DNA of 64,000 nt from Catenovulum adriaticum (GCF_026725475.1 NZ_CP109965.1:1860001-1924000); one strand, 5' to 3'. Positions 35,518 to 45,250 are shown, counted from the stretch's first letter. Program-made: numbers and translations. Notes: generated from the sequence alone by a model not told the origin.

Positions 35518-36791
35518 TGTTTACCATAAATGATACCTTTTATAGCAAATTAGACGTTGCTAAACAGCAGGCCGCGTACCTTGATTATGATTTACTTAAT
35601 CAACAGCATGCCATCGCCGTTTGTGTTGAAGATAATTTTATCTGGCTAACGCTCTGTTTTTATCTAAAATCCAGAAAAATATCAGCCATGCCAATTCATT
35701 CGGGCATCCCGCTAGACAATGCGAAAAAAATGGCCGAAAAAGCCGGTTGTGGTTTATTAATTTATAAAGATTTAACTCAGATGATATCGCTCAAATCCGC
35801 TGTTAAAAAATTATCTGAAAATCACAGTATACACGCCGGCATTATTCAAATGAGCTCAGGCACCACAGGCGAGCCTAAATGTATTTTGCGTAGCTGGGCT
35901 GATATTGATATTGAAATTGACAGCTATTGCCGGGCATTCACAGCGGCCAACAGCATGACGCCTGTTATCGCCTGCCCCGTAACCCATTCATACGGATTAA
36001 TTTGCGGAGTAATGGTAGCGTTAGCCCGAGATAAAATGCCTAAAATAATCACCAGTATTAATCCTAAATATTTAATTAAAGTGTTGAAAAATTGCGATAA
36101 GCCTTTGCTGTATTCGTCACCAGTTATGCTGCAAGGGCTCGCCAAGTTATGGCCTAAAGGCGATAACTTATTTGCGGCAATGACTTCAGGTTCAACTATG
36201 TCTGGTCCGGTATTTGAACAAATACAACTGAACGTTAAGCATTTATACCAACAGTACGGATGCTCTGAGGCCGGCTGTATCAGTATCAGTCAGCATCCAA
36301 AAGCAGCTAATGATTTGGGCGTGCCTTTACCGCACGTACAACTTGAAGCCAGCCATGATATCAACCAACCCACTGAAATTATCGCCCATATTGAAACCGC
36401 CTCCGGTTTAAAAACCATACATACACAAGACACAGGGTTTATAAACCAAAATGGCGATTTACATTTTGTTGCCCGCTTAGACGATACCATTATCGTGTCT
36501 GGTTTAAATGTATATCCGAATGAAATAGAAAATATTATTTTAACTCACCCCCAAATTACCGACTGTGTTGTGTTTAAAGTTAGCGATACGATTGCCGGTC
36601 AACGCATCGCATTGCAGTATGTCGCTATGCCGGAGGTTGAACCAGCCGCTATTCGCGCTTGGTGTAGCCAGCATTTGGCCACTTTTCAAGTGCCGCAAAT
36701 GGTACAGCCAGTCAAACAAGTGGAACGTATGGCAAATAGTAAAGTTAATCGTAAGCAACTAGCCATAGCCTTTAATGCTTTACCAGCTTAA
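35517..36791 (+). CDS. asbC: Aryl-AMP ligase, AsbC-like (3,4-dihydroxybenzoate activation)
   Basis: A 424-residue adenylate-forming enzyme, short for the ANL family but like AsbC. P-loop SSGTTGEPK at 113-121, YGCSEAGCISISQH (motif A5), HTQDTGFINQNGDLHFVARLD (A7-A8) and SKVNRKQLA with the terminal catalytic Lys. In the petrobactin pathway it activates 3,4-dihydroxybenzoate and loads it on the aryl carrier protein AsbD. Here that carrier domain is the N-terminus of the next gene, which starts in a TAATG junction with the asbC stop. Confidence 0.85.
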   Translation: MFTINDTFYSKLDVAKQQAAYLDYDLLNQQHAIAVCVEDNFIWLTLCFYLKSRKISAMPIHSGIPLDNAKKMAEKAGCGLLIYKDLTQMISLKSAVKKLSENHSIHAGIIQMSSGTTGEPKCILRSWADIDIEIDSYCRAFTAANSMTPVIACPVTHSYGLICGVMVALARDKMPKIITSINPKYLIKVLKNCDKPLLYSSPVMLQGLAKLWPKGDNLFAAMTSGSTMSGPVFEQIQLNVKHLYQQYGCSEAGCISISQHPKAANDLGVPLPHVQLEASHDINQPTEIIAHIETASGLKTIHTQDTGFINQNGDLHFVARLDDTIIVSGLNVYPNEIENIILTHPQITDCVVFKVSDTIAGQRIALQYVAMPEVEPAAIRAWCSQHLATFQVPQMVQPVKQVERMANSKVNRKQLAIAFNALPA

Positions 36792-38143
36792 TGATGGTAA
36801 CCAACAACATGAATGAATCTGTTATGCAAAAAAATACCCTGATTGAAGCTATTAAAAATATTTTGATAAGCGAAATTCCCACTGCAAATATGGCCGCATT
36901 CAGTCCAACCGCCAGGTTGAATCAAGACCTATATTTAGATTCGGTTCTAGTGATGCAATTATTAATTAGTTTAGAATTAGAGCTTTCAATAGACGTACCG
37001 GATGAAGCGCTAAACGCCAAAGATTTTGAAACCATAGATAGTTTAAGTGAATTTGTATTAAGTAGAATTGCTTCAAATACAAATCCAACAGCAAGCTCGA
37101 ATGCCAGTGACACCACTGACGAATTTGAAGATATTAAAGTGCACTGTTTTGTGAGTTGCTTGTCTGAATGCATAAAGGCTCATCCGCTTGTTGATCATCG
37201 ACCATTTTATTTTGGCGTTTGGGATGCGGAGGTCGTCGTAACTGATAATTATAAAATTCATTATCATGCTGATGATTTAAATCATGATTTTTTCTGCTAT
37301 TGGTTTAATCTACTTTATGGCATACAGGTTAAACCTTGGTATCGGCCTCAAAAATCTAAAACCGAAAACATTTCTTTTTTATTGAGTTTAATTGAACACA
37401 AAGCCGACAGTCAGCACATTATGGTAATGTTAGATATGTTTTTACTACCTGAGCGCGAAAACAAATTTAATCAAAACCCTTTTCCTCATTATGTGATGTT
37501 AGAAAAGAGCAAAAATCCCGATAATTTATTTATGTGGGATCCTGACTTTCGTTGGCAAGGTGAACAAAACAAGCAGCAGGTATTAGCAGCCATTGAGTCT
37601 GACGCCGTTGCAGGCGGGTATTTATTTGACAGCGATGAAATCACCCCTACTAGCAGTAAAGCAATTTATGATTATTTTATTGCTTGCTTCAAACTCAATA
37701 CCAACCCCATGACTAATGCGGTGCGAAACATCATAAACGCACATATTGAACAAAGAGATGATTTAACCCCGGCAGGTTTAAACCAAGCACTCACAAATTT
37801 ACCTGTGCTTGCGATACGAAAATATGCTTACGAGCACGGATTGGCATTTTTTATGTTAGCACTTGAAATGGACTTTGATGAATTTGAAAGTTGGTGTGAT
37901 TTAATTGAACAATTGGTATCTGGCTATAAACAAATTCAATTTAGAGCAATGAAAGTTGCTGCTAACTTTAATGAGGCAACTCATAGTAATAGTGACCACT
38001 TGGTTAACGAGATAACTCAGTTATTAGCACTACAAGATGAGCGAGAGTTTAAAATTAAACGTCGACTTGCTGCACTATTTAATCAATGGACCCAACAAAT
38101 CAAGTTAACGACCGATACACAAGACGCCGAGGTTTGCATATGA
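36791..38143 (+). CDS. asbDE: AsbD-AsbE fusion: aryl carrier protein plus dihydroxybenzoyl-spermidine transferase
   Basis: A 450-residue protein. Residues 8-95 are an acyl/aryl carrier domain with the phosphopantetheine Ser51 in LYLDSVLVMQL. After a Ser/Thr/Asn-rich linker (about 95-110), residues 112-440 resemble AsbE, the enzyme that transfers 3,4-dihydroxybenzoate from the carrier to spermidine (start of domain VHCFVSCLSECIKAHPL; HYHADDLNHDFFCYWFNLLYG). In Bacillus these are two genes, asbD and asbE; their summed length fits this one protein. The AsbE call rests mainly on operon position and length, with moderate sequence recognition. Stop overlaps the asbF ATG. Confidence 0.78.
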   Translation: MMVTNNMNESVMQKNTLIEAIKNILISEIPTANMAAFSPTARLNQDLYLDSVLVMQLLISLELELSIDVPDEALNAKDFETIDSLSEFVLSRIASNTNPTASSNASDTTDEFEDIKVHCFVSCLSECIKAHPLVDHRPFYFGVWDAEVVVTDNYKIHYHADDLNHDFFCYWFNLLYGIQVKPWYRPQKSKTENISFLLSLIEHKADSQHIMVMLDMFLLPERENKFNQNPFPHYVMLEKSKNPDNLFMWDPDFRWQGEQNKQQVLAAIESDAVAGGYLFDSDEITPTSSKAIYDYFIACFKLNTNPMTNAVRNIINAHIEQRDDLTPAGLNQALTNLPVLAIRKYAYEHGLAFFMLALEMDFDEFESWCDLIEQLVSGYKQIQFRAMKVAANFNEATHSNSDHLVNEITQLLALQDEREFKIKRRLAALFNQWTQQIKLTTDTQDAEVCI

Positions 38144-38997
38144 TCTTGTCTCTTTGCACTATCTCATTTCGCCATCAACTGATTTCGATTGACCAGCTAG
38201 CAAAATGGGCACAAGCAAACCACTTTCAAGGGATTGAGCTTTGGGGTATACATGCTAAAAATTTAGCTAGTCAGCCTCATTACAATAAAAATTGGCTCGC
38301 CGAGTTTGATTTAAAAGCCACTATGCTGAGTGATTATTTACCGCTACAAGCAAGCGAGTCAGAGCTAAAAGAGCAAGTTGAATTATTTTGTCGGCTAGCA
38401 AAACACTGGGGAAGCAAAAAAGTTAGAACCTTTGCAGGTAAACAAGGTAGCGCCGACACAACTCAAGCTGACTTTATCCAACTAGCAAATCGGCTAAAAA
38501 AAGTATGTGATTGGATGACGCCACATGGACTGAGTTTAATCATTGAAACACATCCAAATACCTATGCTGATACAGTCACATCAACTGAGCAATTATTTGA
38601 ACAGGTTGCCCGTGATAATCTTAAACTCAATTTTGATGTATTGCATGTGTGGGAATCAAAAGCGCAAATCATTCCAGCATTTGAACGCTTAAAACCAGTC
38701 ATTAATCACTTTCATCTTAAAAATATTAGCTCGGCTAAATTACTGGATGTGTTCTCTCCTAGTACGGTTTATTCAGCTTCGGGGTCACGTAAAGGTATAG
38801 TGCCTTTATTTGATGGGGCGGTTAATTACGCTGAATTTCTTGATTACGTCAACACACATCCAGATGAAAATGTTCGTGATATGGAAGCTTCGTTAGAATG
38901 GTTTGGCGATCAATGTAAAACCGTTTTAAACCGCGACAGATATTTAATTCAACGCTTGCAGCAAACCAATGAACATGCAAAACGCTTTGTTGGATAA
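38140..38997 (+). CDS. asbF: 3-dehydroshikimate dehydratase AsbF
   Basis: A 285-residue TIM-barrel enzyme that makes 3,4-dihydroxybenzoate from 3-dehydroshikimate, the first committed step for the petrobactin catechols. The start MILSLCTISFRHQLIS and GIELWGIHAKNL are nearly identical to Bacillus AsbF, and metal ligands are expected in LIIETHPNTYADT, LKLNFDVLHVWE and VINHFHLKN. A longer frame begins at 38086, but the ATG at 38140 gives the AsbF-like N-terminus, has a GAGG site upstream, and overlaps the preceding stop as ATGA. Last gene of the operon. Confidence 0.93.
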   Translation: MILSLCTISFRHQLISIDQLAKWAQANHFQGIELWGIHAKNLASQPHYNKNWLAEFDLKATMLSDYLPLQASESELKEQVELFCRLAKHWGSKKVRTFAGKQGSADTTQADFIQLANRLKKVCDWMTPHGLSLIIETHPNTYADTVTSTEQLFEQVARDNLKLNFDVLHVWESKAQIIPAFERLKPVINHFHLKNISSAKLLDVFSPSTVYSASGSRKGIVPLFDGAVNYAEFLDYVNTHPDENVRDMEASLEWFGDQCKTVLNRDRYLIQRLQQTNEHAKRFVG

Positions 38998-39027
38998 CTC
39001 GCGTTAATTGCTAAGTAGCTCATTAAC

Positions 39028-39065
39028 AAAAAAGCTTAGAGTGGATAACCAACTCTAAGCTTTTT
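39028..39065 (+). terminator. Terminator of the petrobactin operon (bidirectional)
   Basis: Inverted repeat AAAAAGCTTAGAGT / ACTCTAAGCTTTTT with an about 10 nt loop, 31 bp after the asbF stop. The flanking A and T runs suit both strands, so it may also end the convergent outer-membrane protein gene. Confidence 0.9.
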
Positions 39066-39099
39066 ATTTGTGTAAACTTTGTGTAACTTTGGCTAATAT

Positions 39100-39600
39100 T
39101 TAAAAAGAGAACTTAACGCCAAAACTCATTAAATCAGCGTCGTCGTATTGCTCGTACATAAATTCAGCAGACATAGCATCTGTCATTTGATAGCCAATAC
39201 CGCCACCTAAACCAAACTCCCACTCGTCTTCTGTAACACTAGTACCGCCACCTGATGCCGTTAACTCAGCATTAGCGTATGAAGGCGCAGCAAATAAATA
39301 CACTTGTTGATTCACTGAATATTGCCCTCTAACAGATAAAGCAACAAAACTATCCATTTCTACATCAACGCCGCCAACAGAGTCATCAGAAATACCTGTG
39401 CCTACCCGCAATTCAGGTGTAAAATAAAAACCATTTTGTGCGTCAAACTGATACCCTAGAGAGCCGGTTAACCCGCCTAAACTAATATCAGCTCCTTCGT
39501 CATTGGATAAGTTAATATAGCTCACGCCACCAACCCAATTAGCAAAAGATGAAAATGAAGCGCCCGCGATGCAAACTGCTAACAATGCTTTTTTAAACAT
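39100..39600 (-). CDS. Small outer-membrane beta-barrel protein
   Basis: A 166-residue protein with a signal peptide (residues 1-20, ending SFSSFA) and alternating-hydrophobicity strands of an eight-strand OmpX/OmpA-like barrel (VGGVSYINLS, GLTGSLGYQF, FYFTPELRVGTGIS, SFVALSVRGQYSV, FGLGGGIGYQM, SAEFMYEQY), ending in a terminal Phe (FGVKFSF), the usual assembly signal. No ligand or role can be named. Convergent with the petrobactin operon, with which it shares a terminator; upstream about 200 bp are noncoding. Confidence 0.8.
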   Translation of the reverse strand: MFKKALLAVCIAGASFSSFANWVGGVSYINLSNDEGADISLGGLTGSLGYQFDAQNGFYFTPELRVGTGISDDSVGGVDVEMDSFVALSVRGQYSVNQQVYLFAAPSYANAELTASGGGTSVTEDEWEFGLGGGIGYQMTDAMSAEFMYEQYDDADLMSFGVKFSF

Positions 39601-39806
39601 ATTATTTCCTTATTCGTGTTTTTAAACAATCATAGAATGACTAACCAGATTAGTGCTTTATATTGCCGCTTAAGTGGTTTAGCCGCGAACCATTATGGTG
39701 CAAAATTATGATATTTCCAATACGTTAAACAATTAATTTGAAGCGCTTCAGAAAAATATAAACTTTTTAATGATTTAAGCCCAAATAATATTGTAAAAGT
39801 CGTGAT

Positions 39807-40427
39807 TTATAACAAAGGTGCTAGCAACACTTTACTGGCCAAAATGATCAAAAGACTCCCTGATAGTCGATCAATTAATAATGCTTTATCTTGCAAGTAA
39901 CGAATGACAACCGGTTTAGTTAGCAGTAAGGCAATTAACGAAAACCAGAGTCCATCCATCATCAATGGAATAAATACCAAGATTGCTTGCTCTGTTGTGG
40001 TTTGTGATGTTTGAATAAATTGGCTAAATAAAGCGATAAAAAATATTAAGACTTTAGGGTTAAGTAACGAAACTAAAAAGCCTTCTCTAGCTGAGCGACA
40101 TAAGCTAGATTGCATGCCTGAACTTAATTGCTCAGCCATTCCCCCTTTTGCAGATAATGATTTAACCCCTAAATAAGCTAGGTAAATACCGCCTATATAG
40201 GTAATTGATTGAAACAAAATAGGCAATTTTTGCATTAACACTGATAAACCAGTGACCGTGACTAACGCATATAGCGCTATTGCAAGTGCGTGTGCCCAAG
40301 CCGAAACCACGCCATGTAAGCGCCCGCCCGTTAACGAATTTTTTGCCACCACCATTAAGCTGGGTCCGGGTGTCATTGCACCTAATAAACAAACGCTCAT
40401 CAGCGTTAAATAAAATGTTATGCTCAT
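39807..40427 (-). CDS. LysE/RhtB-family amino-acid exporter
   Basis: A 206-residue inner-membrane protein with six hydrophobic segments. The LysE signature GAMTPGPSLMVVAKNSLTGG is near the N-terminus, and LNPKVLIFFIALFSQF is the second conserved block. The frame is open to 40481, but the ATG at 40427 is preceded by a run of G (GGGGGATT) and gives the expected family N-terminus (MSITFYLTLM). A LysR-type regulator gene lies 82 bp beyond the open frame on the same strand, a common arrangement. Substrate unknown. Confidence 0.85.
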   Translation of the reverse strand: MSITFYLTLMSVCLLGAMTPGPSLMVVAKNSLTGGRLHGVVSAWAHALAIALYALVTVTGLSVLMQKLPILFQSITYIGGIYLAYLGVKSLSAKGGMAEQLSSGMQSSLCRSAREGFLVSLLNPKVLIFFIALFSQFIQTSQTTTEQAILVFIPLMMDGLWFSLIALLLTKPVVIRYLQDKALLIDRLSGSLLIILASKVLLAPLL

Positions 40428-40562
40428 AATCCCCCCGTAAAATTGCATTTTACCCAGACGGAAAACATAAAATGAAATCATACTTAATCATCAAAGATAT
40501 GATTTAAAGTCATACCTTTTTGATAAAATAGTTAATTCAATTGGCTGATGCGTTTAAATAAA

Positions 40563-41510
40563 CTAAAGTTTGGGTTTAGCATGGAATTCATCATCTAAAT
40601 GAATTGAATGCTGACTGCTTTGTAAGGTAAGTTGAATTTGTTCTTTGGCCCATTTATGGGCAACATCATTATCATATTTAGTGTGCCAAACTAACCAGTA
40701 ATGATTAGCTTCCAGATGAAAAGGAATATCATGGTATATAATCGGCCAATATTCTGATAGATGTTTAGCAATATGTTGAGGAATGACCATTAAACAATCA
40801 GTAGATTGCATACGACTCATTGCAGCGGTAAAAAATGGAACTTGCAACAGCACTTTACGCTGCATATTAAGCGTTTTTAAATGACTATCTATATTAGAAT
40901 CTTTATCCGCGCCCCCCGTGATTTTAATATGCGGAAAACTAACAAACGCTTCGAGCGATAGTTTATTTTTTGCTGCTAGTGGATGCTGTTTGGACATAAC
41001 CACCACGGAAACGTCTTGTCCTAAATAACTGCTAGATACGCCTTTTGGTTTTTTAGGCAGAATAGTGGAAGCGATATCTATACCCAGCTCATGCAAATTA
41101 TCTATATACTCAGGTTGCCATAGTCTAAAAGTCACTTTTAAGTGCGGCGCTTGTTCACTTAACCGCGCACAAATATCCGGTAATACATATTGTGCTATAT
41201 AGTCACTTGAAGAAATAACCAGTTCACTTTGCCAAGTTTCTGGTTCAAAGGTCGAATCTTGCAATACCTGCTCTAATTCATTAAATAAACTATCTAATCG
41301 CTGTTTTAAAGATTGAGCTTTTGGGGTTAAGACAAGTTGATTACCTTGGCGTACCAATAATTTGTCGCTGCACATTTCTCTAAGTTGAGCTAATTGGCGA
41401 CTCACTGCAGATTGAGTAATATAAAGCCGTTTAGCAGCTCGGCTAACATGCGCTTCATGTAAAAGCACATGCAAAGAGCGCAACAAATTTAAATTGGTAT
41501 TAGGTAACAT
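40563..41510 (-). CDS. LysR-family transcriptional regulator
   Basis: A 315-residue regulator with an N-terminal winged helix (NLNLLRSLHVLLHEAHVSRAA, then LYITQSAVSRQLAQLREM as the recognition region) and a C-terminal effector-binding domain of the PBP2 fold (about 95-300). The neighbouring downstream LysE-type exporter is the probable target, though LysR genes usually lie divergent from their target and this one is co-oriented. No specific effector can be named. Confidence 0.88.
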   Translation of the reverse strand: MLPNTNLNLLRSLHVLLHEAHVSRAAKRLYITQSAVSRQLAQLREMCSDKLLVRQGNQLVLTPKAQSLKQRLDSLFNELEQVLQDSTFEPETWQSELVISSSDYIAQYVLPDICARLSEQAPHLKVTFRLWQPEYIDNLHELGIDIASTILPKKPKGVSSSYLGQDVSVVVMSKQHPLAAKNKLSLEAFVSFPHIKITGGADKDSNIDSHLKTLNMQRKVLLQVPFFTAAMSRMQSTDCLMVIPQHIAKHLSEYWPIIYHDIPFHLEANHYWLVWHTKYDNDVAHKWAKEQIQLTLQSSQHSIHLDDEFHAKPKL

Positions 41511-41737
41511 AAATGACTCTATTGTTGGAAACTAATGCTTTAGATAATTTTTTATCCAGAATTCAGATTAATTAAACTATATCTATGTTTATAATTTGAA
41601 CTGAGAAAAAATTATCTTCGGCAGGCAGAAATAATTCACACGCCCAAAACCATACCTTAAATCAAAGCGAATTACATTTTATTCATCAAGCGCTTTATAA
41701 CTCATTTCGGATGAAAATTGAGGGGGACTGGTTACGT

Positions 41738-42853
41738 TTAATCAGCCAGTTCAAATTCGCAGCTTTGTCTGGTGATACCATTTACCATTATTTCTATTTT
41801 ATGTGTGCCTGAATAATATTTGCGAGTTGTGATAGGCTTAAACGAATGTGTTTTACTAAGTTGAACGGCTTGCATTGCGGCCATATGCAAATTTTTAAGC
41901 TTAAAAACTTTTATATTGTGCTGCCCATTGGCGCGCATAAAATGCAGTTTATAATCAATAACCAGTTGCTGTGGGCTATTTGCATTTGACTGCACATCAA
42001 ACTCAAAGGTTAAGTCACCGCCTTGTTGAACAACGAGTGATTCTAATCTAAGTGCACTCAGAGTGAGTTCAGGTGACTGGGTATAACCAAATAATTTAAA
42101 TACCTTGGGATGCCCTGCTTTAATTAACCCTCGACATGCATGTTTGATTAACCATAATGTTTTTTCATCTGCACTTTGCTGCCATTCAGTACAAATATTG
42201 ATCACAAGTTCAGGATCATGCTTGGCAATATCATTCAAATGATTAGCTACTGAACGACGCACGTATAAGCTGGGATCATTTTTTAAAGTGTCTAATAAAC
42301 CTAAATTTGGGCTAGGGTCAATGACAAACTGAGTTAAACGGATACCCCAAGGTAATAAAGGTCGTGTCCCTTCAGACACCAAACGGCGAACATGTTCGTT
42401 TGTATCTTTTACCCAAATTTCAAAATAAGATAAACAAAGTTGCGGATATTGCTGAATAAAAGGCCGTATTGCAAATTCTGCACTAAATAAAGGCGTTAGT
42501 ATTTTTAATAAATTGAGCGAGATTTCAGGATGTTCAGTTCCATAAACCGAGACATAATCAATAATAGGCCAAGCCGCAAAACCCGATAACGCATTTCGCT
42601 GATATTGCTCATCTAATTCGGCCCAAACTTTTGGTACTTGAGCCAACAGTACAGCTGCTTTTTCAAAATCATCTGGTAAACAAACGTGCAATGCTTTAAT
42701 AAAATGCATTAATCGAGCTTTAAGCTCTAAAGACTCTAAATCTGATTTTGCTAATTGCTCAAATTGAGCTTGATCAAAGTCAAAAATACTTGAAAAAGTT
42801 TGAGCAATGCGTTTAATTGCTGGTTCAGCTAAACCGTTTTTCATTGGTTCCAT
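41738..42853 (-). CDS. DNA alkylation repair protein, AlkD-like HEAT-repeat glycosylase family
   Basis: A 371-residue cytoplasmic protein. Residues 40-260 form HEAT repeats (ISLNLLKILTPLFSAEFAIRPF, DPSLYVRRSVANHLNDIAK), with VRRSVANHLND the typical block of the AlkC/AlkD group. Residues 270-370 form a beta domain (LTFEFDVQSNANSPQQLVIDY, TRKYYSGTHKIEIMVNG) seen in the longer members. The family removes cationic alkylated bases. Its start codon lies 14 bp downstream of the TSUP permease stop, so the two are probably co-transcribed. Confidence 0.82.
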   Translation of the reverse strand: MEPMKNGLAEPAIKRIAQTFSSIFDFDQAQFEQLAKSDLESLELKARLMHFIKALHVCLPDDFEKAAVLLAQVPKVWAELDEQYQRNALSGFAAWPIIDYVSVYGTEHPEISLNLLKILTPLFSAEFAIRPFIQQYPQLCLSYFEIWVKDTNEHVRRLVSEGTRPLLPWGIRLTQFVIDPSPNLGLLDTLKNDPSLYVRRSVANHLNDIAKHDPELVINICTEWQQSADEKTLWLIKHACRGLIKAGHPKVFKLFGYTQSPELTLSALRLESLVVQQGGDLTFEFDVQSNANSPQQLVIDYKLHFMRANGQHNIKVFKLKNLHMAAMQAVQLSKTHSFKPITTRKYYSGTHKIEIMVNGITRQSCEFELAD

Positions 42854-42867
42854 CAGTTAATTTATCC

Positions 42868-43626
42868 TTAATTAAATGCCTTGTACCAAAGTGCAAGTCC
42901 TGCCAGTATCGTCATTACTTCAAATGCACGTTTAACCAATTTATTGCCTTTTGCGATCACTAAATGCGCCCCTACATAACCACCAATTAATGAACCTAAC
43001 AGTAAGGCAGGTAACCAATTCCATTTAATTTCAGTGAGCATAGCAAGCGTAGCTGCACCCATTCCATTCCAAATAATCCCCACCATAATCAAAGTATAAG
43101 ATACGGCTTTACCATAACTCAACCCGAACCAATGAATAAGCCACATAGTCACAAATAGCCCCGTACCTGAGGTTAGTGAACCGTTTAAAATAGCAATAAT
43201 AAATAAGCCAAAACCGCCCACTAAATAGCCCTGTAAATGTCGATTTTTTTCGGTATCTTCAATGCCAAGTTGAGGCTTTAAAATAGAATAAATACCTAAC
43301 AATATAGTTAATGTACCCAGCGCTGTCATGGCAATAAAAGGCGAGATATTTAAAATAATATTCGCGCCCAATATAACACCCGGTATGGCGCTAATAAGCA
43401 AGGTAATGATTAACGCAAATTTAAATTGCCCGTGCTTAAGATGTTTAATGGAGGCACCTAACCCCAACGCAACAGATGCAATTTTATGTGTGCCTAATGC
43501 AATAGAAAAAGGGAGACCTAAAAAGATTAAAGCCGGAAGTTGCAATAGTCCTGCCCCGCCACCAGCCAGAGACGACAAAGTATTCGCGATAAAACTAATG
43601 ACAAATAATATAAATTGATCTAACAC
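42868..43626 (-). CDS. TSUP-family (TauE/SafE) membrane permease
   Basis: A 252-residue inner-membrane protein with about eight hydrophobic segments. The family block FIANTLSSLAGGGAGLLQLPALIFLG appears at the N-terminus and a second copy of the pattern (GGFGLFIIAILNGSLTSGTG) near the middle. TSUP members export sulfite, sulfoacetate or related organosulfur anions, but the substrate cannot be read from sequence. Followed 14 bp later by the DNA alkylation repair gene on the same strand. Confidence 0.85.
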   Translation of the reverse strand: MLDQFILFVISFIANTLSSLAGGGAGLLQLPALIFLGLPFSIALGTHKIASVALGLGASIKHLKHGQFKFALIITLLISAIPGVILGANIILNISPFIAMTALGTLTILLGIYSILKPQLGIEDTEKNRHLQGYLVGGFGLFIIAILNGSLTSGTGLFVTMWLIHWFGLSYGKAVSYTLIMVGIIWNGMGAATLAMLTEIKWNWLPALLLGSLIGGYVGAHLVIAKGNKLVKRAFEVMTILAGLALWYKAFN

Positions 43627-43652
43627 CTAAGGTTCCTTGCAAATTTACAAAC

Positions 43653-43682
43653 AAAAACGCCGCTATTGTAGCGGCGTTTTTT
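43653..43682 (-). terminator. Terminator after purF
   Basis: Inverted repeat AACGCCGCTA / TAGCGGCGTT with a 3 nt loop and A5/T6 flanks, 43 bp past the purF stop. It can act on either strand. Confidence 0.9.
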
Positions 43683-43724
43683 AGATAGCTTATATGGTCA
43701 ACCTAATAATTAAGTTTGTTTACC

Positions 43725-45236
43725 TTAGCTAAAGTTATGGATATCTAAGCTCGAACTTTGGTTTGCACTACCTGAATCTTTAGCTGAGTCACTACGTAAT
43801 GCATCTAAATGATCTAAATAAGCTTGGTTAACATCTTTAGTAATATATTCACCATTAAATACCGAGCTTTCAAATTGCTCGATACTTGGATTACCTGCTT
43901 TTACTGCTTCAATTAAATCAGGTAAATCTTGGAAAATTAATCCATCGGCTTTAATTAACTGGCAAATTTCTTCCACTTCGCGACCATAAGCAATTAATTC
44001 ATTGGCGCTTGGCATATCAATCCCATAAACATTCGGGAAGCGAATTTCCGGTGCAGCCGATGCAAAATAAACATTTTTAGCGCCCGCATCACGTGCCATC
44101 TCAATAATTTGTTCTGAGGTTGTACCACGTACGACTGAATCATCCACTAATAATACGTTTTTACCTTCAAACTCAGATGAGATTGCATTTAATTTGCGGC
44201 GCACGGATTTACGTCTTTGCTGCTGACCCGGCATAATAAAGGTTCGACCAATGTATCGATTTTTTACAAAGCCTTGGCGATAAGGCACGTTTAACGTGCT
44301 GGCGATTTCCACTGCGATGTCACAGCTGGTTTCTGGAATTGGAATCACGACATCGATTTCTAATTCATTCCAGACACGTTTAATTTTTTCGCCTAACTTT
44401 TTCCCCATGCGAACGCGAGTCGCATAAACAGAAATTTCATCAATCGTTGAATCGGGACGAGCAAAATAAACATATTCAAATAAACAAGGAACTAACTCAG
44501 CAGTATCAGAACAAAGCTGACTATGTAGTTCGCCTTCTTTAGTAATGTAAATGGCTTCACCTGGGGCAACATCACGTACAAACTCAAAGCCTACCGCATC
44601 CACCGCGACGCTTTCAGACGCAACCATATATTCAGTACCTAAGTCTGTCACTCGGCGGCCTAATACTAATGGACGAATACCATAAACATCTCTAAATGCA
44701 ACAATACCAAAGCCAACAATTGAAGCAACCACTGCATAAGCACCGCGTGCTTTGTTATGCAACTTGGTTACTGCATTAAAAATATCTTTAGGCGTTAAGT
44801 CCCAAGCATTAGCTTCACAGAGTTCATGCGCAAACCAGTTCATTAATAATTCAGAATCTGACGAGGTATTAACATGACGCCTAGCTTCGCTTTTTAAGTT
44901 TTCTTTTAACTCATCTGCATTGGTTAAATTACCATTATGAGCTAACGCAATACCGTAAGGAGAATTGGTATAAAAAGGCTGAGCTTCTGCAGATGTAGAA
45001 GTACCGGCAGTTGGATAACGCACGTGCCCTATCCCCCAGTTACCTGCTAATCTTTCCATGTGTTTTTGTTCAAACACATCTCTTACCAATCCATTGGCTT
45101 TTCTCAATTTGAACATACCATCGTTAATGGTCATGATACCAGCCGCGTCTTGCCCGCGATGCTGCAAAACGGTTAACGCATCGTATAAAGCTTGATTAAC
45201 TGGAGAATGAGCAACTATGCCAACAACACCGCACAT
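43725..45236 (-). CDS. purF: Amidophosphoribosyltransferase
   Basis: First committed enzyme of purine synthesis, transferring glutamine amide nitrogen to PRPP. 503 residues. The N-terminal nucleophile is Cys2 (MCGVVGIVAHS), with the glutaminase block VLQHRGQDAAG and GHVRYPTAGTS, and the C-terminal phosphoribosyltransferase PRPP loop VLLVDDSVVRGTTSEQII. The order cvpA-purF on the minus strand with a 14 bp gap is typical of gammaproteobacteria. A terminator follows. Confidence 0.97.
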   Translation of the reverse strand: MCGVVGIVAHSPVNQALYDALTVLQHRGQDAAGIMTINDGMFKLRKANGLVRDVFEQKHMERLAGNWGIGHVRYPTAGTSTSAEAQPFYTNSPYGIALAHNGNLTNADELKENLKSEARRHVNTSSDSELLMNWFAHELCEANAWDLTPKDIFNAVTKLHNKARGAYAVVASIVGFGIVAFRDVYGIRPLVLGRRVTDLGTEYMVASESVAVDAVGFEFVRDVAPGEAIYITKEGELHSQLCSDTAELVPCLFEYVYFARPDSTIDEISVYATRVRMGKKLGEKIKRVWNELEIDVVIPIPETSCDIAVEIASTLNVPYRQGFVKNRYIGRTFIMPGQQQRRKSVRRKLNAISSEFEGKNVLLVDDSVVRGTTSEQIIEMARDAGAKNVYFASAAPEIRFPNVYGIDMPSANELIAYGREVEEICQLIKADGLIFQDLPDLIEAVKAGNPSIEQFESSVFNGEYITKDVNQAYLDHLDALRSDSAKDSGSANQSSSLDIHNFS

Positions 45237-45250
45237 GGATTATCTACCTC

